Of a stretch of 64,000 nt of DNA, positions 63,547 through 64,000 are shown one piece after another. Position numbers and translations under genes: made by a program. The stretch is from Seriola aureovittata (lineage: Eukaryota > Chordata > Actinopteri > Carangiformes > Carangidae): assembly GCF_021018895.1 (NCBI RefSeq), contig NC_079378.1:25292160-25356159 (forward strand), read 5' to 3'. The stretch's first letter is position 1; each line of letters begins with the position of its first letter. Below the pieces are notes generated by a model, which did no database searches, was not told where the DNA came from, and worked only from the letters and a program-made list of their open reading frames with translations.

Positions 63547-64000
63547 CACACTCATACACGCACATATAGCATAGAATAGTGCAAAGCCCACACCACAGTG
63601 GGTGGCTCGTCTTTATAAATATTGAAATAGTGGAACAGTCAGGGTTCCAGCTGAAAGCACCTTTCATTTTGCCATGCCTTCATCTCAGCATAATTGCTCC
63701 CCTTTTTCTGCCTCCGTAGCACAGTCTGTGCAGCTGAGAGTCTTAATTGCCTTAGAAAGTCTGTCTTCGTTCTATCAAAAATGACACAACCTTTATAAAA
63801 GCACAGAAAAAAAGTTTACACAACCTTGATTCAATTTCAGTGTTTGTTGATTGCATTTCCTTGATTTAAAAAAAAAGAAAAGAAAAAAAAATCAAATGTG
63901 AATTTTAATCCACATGAAATTGTTTCTGATCTTCCAGTTTTATGAAATCAATCTGAGATGTCACTTGACTCGATGTCACTCTTCCTCTGTGTTGCCAGGT
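20509..64000 (+). CDS. robo3: Roundabout receptor, robo3-like, 5' exons 1-6 (partial)
   Basis: Single-pass neuronal receptor of the immunoglobulin superfamily for Slit ligands, acting in axon guidance, especially midline crossing. Coding exons are 20509-20563, 24111-24437, 60628-60785, 60925-61045, 61189-61327 and 63999 onward. All junctions follow GT-AG and keep one frame. The product begins with a signal peptide (about residues 1-18), Ig1 (Cys50, Trp62, Cys108), Ig2 (Cys152, Trp165, Cys201) and the first half of Ig3 (Cys244, Trp256). Landmark strings [18 protein letters not shown] and [10 protein letters not shown] are diagnostic of vertebrate Robo. Ig1 is almost identical to Robo1/2. Ig2-3 carry substitutions that seem too many for a fish Robo2 and recall Robo3 ([27 protein letters not shown]), while VFERP and the CQV of Ig3 are Robo2-like. 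I infer robo3; family certainty is very high, paralogue certainty moderate. The remaining ectodomain, membrane segment and cytoplasmic motifs lie outside the window. Confidence 0.75.
20564..24110 (+). other. robo intron 1 (3547 bp)
   Basis: Begins gtaagttc and ends with a pyrimidine-rich tract, cgttttcctctag. It holds one degraded teleost repeat (22452-22566), a T run at 22682-22695 and otherwise nothing recognisable. Open frames at 21632-21958 and 22914-23108 have no coding signature. Confidence 0.8.
22452..22566 (+). repeat. Teleost dispersed repeat, internally deleted
   Basis: It starts tggatgggttgccagtccatcacagggc and jumps to caggaccttcttgttgttatgac...accaactgagcc-like sequence ending gcgccaccca. 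These are the two ends of a common teleost repeat whose middle part (the cctgcatgt...gggagaacatgcaaact section) is missing here but present at 48480-48620. Confidence 0.55.
24111..24437 (+). CDS. robo3: robo exon 2: complete Ig1 domain
   Basis: 327 bases, phase 1 at both ends, so the exon is a self-contained module encoding residues 19-127 and the first base of 128. It reads [19 protein letters not shown], then an I-set Ig fold with Cys50 (TLNCKAEG), Trp62 ([13 protein letters not shown]), the [20 protein letters not shown] strand and Cys108 ([16 protein letters not shown]). An N-glycosylation sequon NAS lies at 121-123. In Robo1 this domain is the main Slit contact. Mammalian Robo3 carries changes here that abolish high-affinity Slit binding, whereas this sequence keeps the Robo1/2-like form, so Slit binding is expected (inference). 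The donor is gca-t|gtaagt. Confidence 0.97.
24721..24760. repeat. (GT)n microsatellite
   Basis: Forty bases of GT with one GA interruption. Confidence 0.95.
25612..25661. repeat. (GT)n microsatellite, imperfect
   Basis: GT dinucleotide tract with single CT, AT and CAT interruptions. Confidence 0.9.
28988..29282. repeat. Old teleost dispersed repeat (GTTAGCATGCTAA family), copy 2
   Basis: Begins tagcatgttagcatgctaa and continues with agcactaaacacaaggtaca, gcaggtatttggtc and, later, caggggatcacc and gccaatccatgtgatatctc. This is the same family and order as at 2060-2372 but better preserved at its 5' part. An insertion or rearrangement separates the middle section. Confidence 0.6.
32116..32226 (+). 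repeat. Pair of 33-bp near-identical direct repeats
   Basis: A 33-base unit containing gggctagcatctg and ggaccatgc occurs at 32116-32148 and again at 32194-32226, offset by 78 bp, with only four mismatches. It may be a small local duplication. No gene overlaps it. Confidence 0.7.
32860..33331. mobile_element. 472-bp TG...CA element with 5-bp target-site duplication
   Basis: The block starts TGTCACGGTTTGAGG and ends ccatgaca, and is flanked on both sides by CAGAT (32855-32859 and 33332-33336). The ends are imperfect inverted repeats (TGTCACGGTTTGAGG against TGTCATGGTCTCAGC). Internal phrases such as ggacccaaatgcaga, ggaatttattaacaaaa and aggtgggacacatcaggg recur in teleost genomes. TG...CA ends with a 5-bp duplication fit a solo LTR. 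The longer terminal inverted repeats and lack of coding sequence fit a MITE-like non-autonomous DNA transposon; if the element starts one base later, the duplication could be 7 bp. Class is therefore open. Confidence 0.7.
36780..37260 (+). repeat. Pyrimidine-rich tracts (C/T low complexity)
   Basis: Two C/T-dominated stretches, 36782-36845 and 37055-37260, keep a 162-codon frame open by composition alone. No gene is inferred. Confidence 0.7.
37960..38004. repeat. (GT)n microsatellite, imperfect
   Basis: GT tract with TTTGTG and CG interruptions. It supplies the Cys-Val run at the start of the spurious 211-codon frame. Confidence 0.9.
39691..39721. repeat. (AAT)n trinucleotide microsatellite
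   Basis: About ten AAT units. Confidence 0.95.
40951..40994. repeat. Perfect 44-bp palindrome without spacer
   Basis: Twenty-two bases beginning tacacataaacatactgtac are followed directly by their exact reverse complement, centred between 40972 and 40973. No mismatch and no loop. The match stops abruptly on both sides. It could form a cruciform in DNA or a tight hairpin in the pre-mRNA. I know no element that fits. Confidence 0.95.
42020..42310. promoter_or_regulatory. Candidate intronic enhancer (ATTA-rich)
   Basis: Non-repetitive block with several homeodomain-type cores (tttaattgg, caattaatcc, gctaattgc, tctaattgcc, gattaac) around a ctgattggagc segment. The texture is that of vertebrate conserved non-coding elements. 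This is inference from composition only; conservation has not been tested. Confidence 0.2.
43050..43110. repeat. (GT)n microsatellite
   Basis: About 60 bases of GT with GA, TT and GG interruptions. Confidence 0.93.
43928..43956. repeat. (GT)n microsatellite
   Basis: Uninterrupted GT tract of about 29 bases. Confidence 0.93.
44031..44300 (+). repeat. Teleost dispersed repeat (GGGCTGCAAC family), copy 2
   Basis: Starts agggttgcaattta, then ttattttcattgactaatctgtt, aaaatgtccaataatagtgaca, ttccagagcccaaggtgac, and ends with attcattaattatcaagattga. Same order as the copy at 4986-5310 but more diverged, with a small internal gap. Confidence 0.65.
44520..44790. promoter_or_regulatory. Candidate intronic enhancer (ATTA-rich)
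   Basis: Cores ctaattgcc, cattaatgc, ccattaattt, ttaattaact and ctaattaac are packed in 270 bp, interrupted by a C/T tract (about 44600-44670). Possible homeodomain-bound conserved element; inference only. Confidence 0.2.
45227..45260. repeat. (GT)n microsatellite
   Basis: Uninterrupted GT tract of about 34 bases. Confidence 0.93.
46890..47140. promoter_or_regulatory. Candidate intronic conserved element
   Basis: Unique sequence with gtaatttatgaa, aattcattattac, gatcaattaaatgat and ggcaataattgtgac. It is free of repeats and has the look of an ultraconserved-type enhancer. A 125-codon open frame covers it but has no protein-like features. Inference only. Confidence 0.22.
47205..47217. repeat. 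Poly-G run
   Basis: Thirteen consecutive G. A similar run of 12 G is at 57424-57435. Such runs can form G-quadruplex-like structures and are prone to sequencing error. Confidence 0.9.
47870..48350. repeat. Old teleost dispersed repeat (GTTAGCATGCTAA family), copy 3
   Basis: Contains gctaatgtcagcgtgctaacatgctagc, atgttagcatgctatg, and further on ggttcatcctctaaggcccatgaat and tccatggtaatccatgcaatagctgtg, in the family order. An internal 23-bp perfect direct repeat (48076-48098 and 48203-48225) brackets a 104-bp segment, probably a later local duplication. Confidence 0.55.
48425..48665 (+). repeat. Teleost dispersed repeat (GGGAGAACATGCAAACT family)
   Basis: Contains ccaattcacctaacctgcatgtc, gggctgcaggaggaaacc and acagggagaacatgcaaact in order, as in a common fish repeat. 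It is the complementary middle part of the internally deleted copy at 22452-22566. Confidence 0.65.
51304..51333. repeat. (CA)n microsatellite
   Basis: Uninterrupted CA tract of 30 bases. Confidence 0.95.
53742..53759. repeat. Poly-T run
   Basis: Eighteen T in a row, followed shortly by a gatgatgacgatgatga tract. Confidence 0.9.
56255..56400. promoter_or_regulatory. Candidate intronic conserved element
   Basis: Unique stretch with gagttaattggg, cattatttat, caattgattaatgcc and caattagtgctaaattaat. It has the density of ATTA cores typical of developmental enhancers near axon-guidance genes. Inference from composition only. Confidence 0.22.
56768..56960. repeat. Weak copy of the GTTAGCATGC teleost repeat
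   Basis: tgttagcatgccca, ctacatttagcacgttagc and later gtgacaaaattgtgaaatg are the only recognisable pieces; heavily decayed. Confidence 0.3.
60628..60785 (+). CDS. robo3: robo exon 3: first part of Ig2
   Basis: 158 bases between the acceptor t12-gtctcttag and the donor acg|gtgggt. It encodes residues 128-180: [20 protein letters not shown], then Cys152 in the hallmark [11 protein letters not shown], and Trp165 ([10 protein letters not shown]). LRDDFRQNP is the conserved Ig1-Ig2 linker of vertebrate Robo proteins. Entry is phase 1 and exit is phase 0. The frame stays open through the following 139-bp intron, so the donor was placed by joining to RGGKL in exon 4, as in other Robo proteins. 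Confidence 0.95.
60786..60924 (+). other. robo intron 3 (139 bp, open frame)
   Basis: Starts gtgggttac and ends gtgtggtcag. It contains no in-frame stop when read on from exon 3. Because 139 is not a multiple of three, retention would shift exon 4 and end at TGA 61020-61022. Confidence 0.85.
60925..61045 (+). CDS. robo3: robo exon 4: second part of Ig2
   Basis: 121 bases, phase 0 in and phase 1 out. It encodes residues 181-220: [20 protein letters not shown], Cys201 in the YxC motif, then [19 protein letters not shown]. The RGGKL...[16 protein letters not shown] string is diagnostic for Robo Ig2. The donor is tttg|gtaaga. Confidence 0.95.
61046..61188 (+). other. robo intron 4 (143 bp)
   Basis: Short intron from gtaagaagat to cccacatccag, with a T-rich tract at 61087-61098. 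Confidence 0.85.
61189..61327 (+). CDS. robo3: robo exon 5: first half of Ig3
   Basis: 139 bases, entering in phase 1 (completing Glu221) and leaving in phase 2 within Arg267. It encodes [20 protein letters not shown], Cys244 ([16 protein letters not shown]), Trp256 and [11 protein letters not shown]. The second cysteine of Ig3 must be in the next exon. The donor is cggcag|gtgagg. NQVVL plus FRCQV resembles Robo2, and RPVNQVVL resembles Robo3. Confidence 0.95.
61365..61399. repeat. (GT)n microsatellite
   Basis: GT tract of about 35 bases with one TT interruption, just inside intron 5. Confidence 0.93.
62789..62849. repeat. (CTGT)n tetranucleotide microsatellite
   Basis: About fifteen CTGT units with two GTGT variants near the 5' end. 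Confidence 0.95.
63513..63551. repeat. (CA)n microsatellite
   Basis: CA tract with one CG interruption. Confidence 0.94.
63999..64000 (+). CDS. robo3: robo exon 6, first two bases only
   Basis: The window ends cctctgtgttgccag|gt. The pyrimidine-rich acceptor followed by G completes the split codon AG|G (Arg267), and T would begin Tyr, as expected for the RGRY of Robo Ig3. The exon itself lies beyond the window. Confidence 0.65.

Larger units (their letters stand above)
61328..63998 (+). other. robo intron 5 (2671 bp)
   Basis: From gtgaggaat to ctgtgttgccag at the window end. It holds three microsatellites and a C/T-rich section; no coding signal. Confidence 0.8.

Overview
The window looks like genomic DNA from a ray-finned (teleost) fish, probably a spiny-rayed species. 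It is AT-leaning and mostly non-coding, and full of CA/GT and GATA-type microsatellites. It carries several dispersed repeats I recognise as recurrent in teleost genomes. Genes have GT-AG introns.

One gene can be supported with confidence: the 5' part of a Roundabout (Robo) axon-guidance receptor on the + strand. Exon 1 (start codon 20509) encodes a signal peptide. Exon 2 (24111-24437) encodes Ig1. Exons 3 and 4 (60628-60785, 60925-61045) encode Ig2. Exon 5 (61189-61327) encodes the first half of Ig3. The last two bases of the window (63999-64000) are the start of exon 6. Splice phases (1, 1, 0, 1, 2) join into one frame of 266 complete residues. Ig1 is almost identical to Robo1/Robo2; Ig2-Ig3 are more diverged and share features with Robo2 and Robo3. 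I favour a fish robo3 orthologue, with robo2 as the alternative. The rest of the receptor (Ig3 end, Ig4-5, fibronectin type III repeats, transmembrane segment and cytoplasmic motifs) must lie to the right.

Layout: 1-19975 is upstream DNA with no gene I can prove. It holds old teleost repeats, a long GATA array with a retroelement-like tail, a short integrase-like remnant, and a cluster of minus-strand open frames near 5.7-7.4 kb that I cannot assign. 19976-20508 is a CpG-enriched promoter/5' leader candidate with several small upstream ORFs. Intron 1 is 3.5 kb. Intron 2 is 36 kb and holds a 472-bp TG...CA element with target-site duplication, a perfect 44-bp palindrome, microsatellites, and several ATTA-rich stretches that resemble intronic enhancers. 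Introns 3 and 4 are very short (139 and 143 bp), and intron 5 is 2.7 kb.

The most unusual observation is an AUG 8 nt upstream of the robo start, in another frame. After exon 1-exon 2 splicing it opens a 120-codon ORF that overlaps nearly all of the Ig1 coding sequence.
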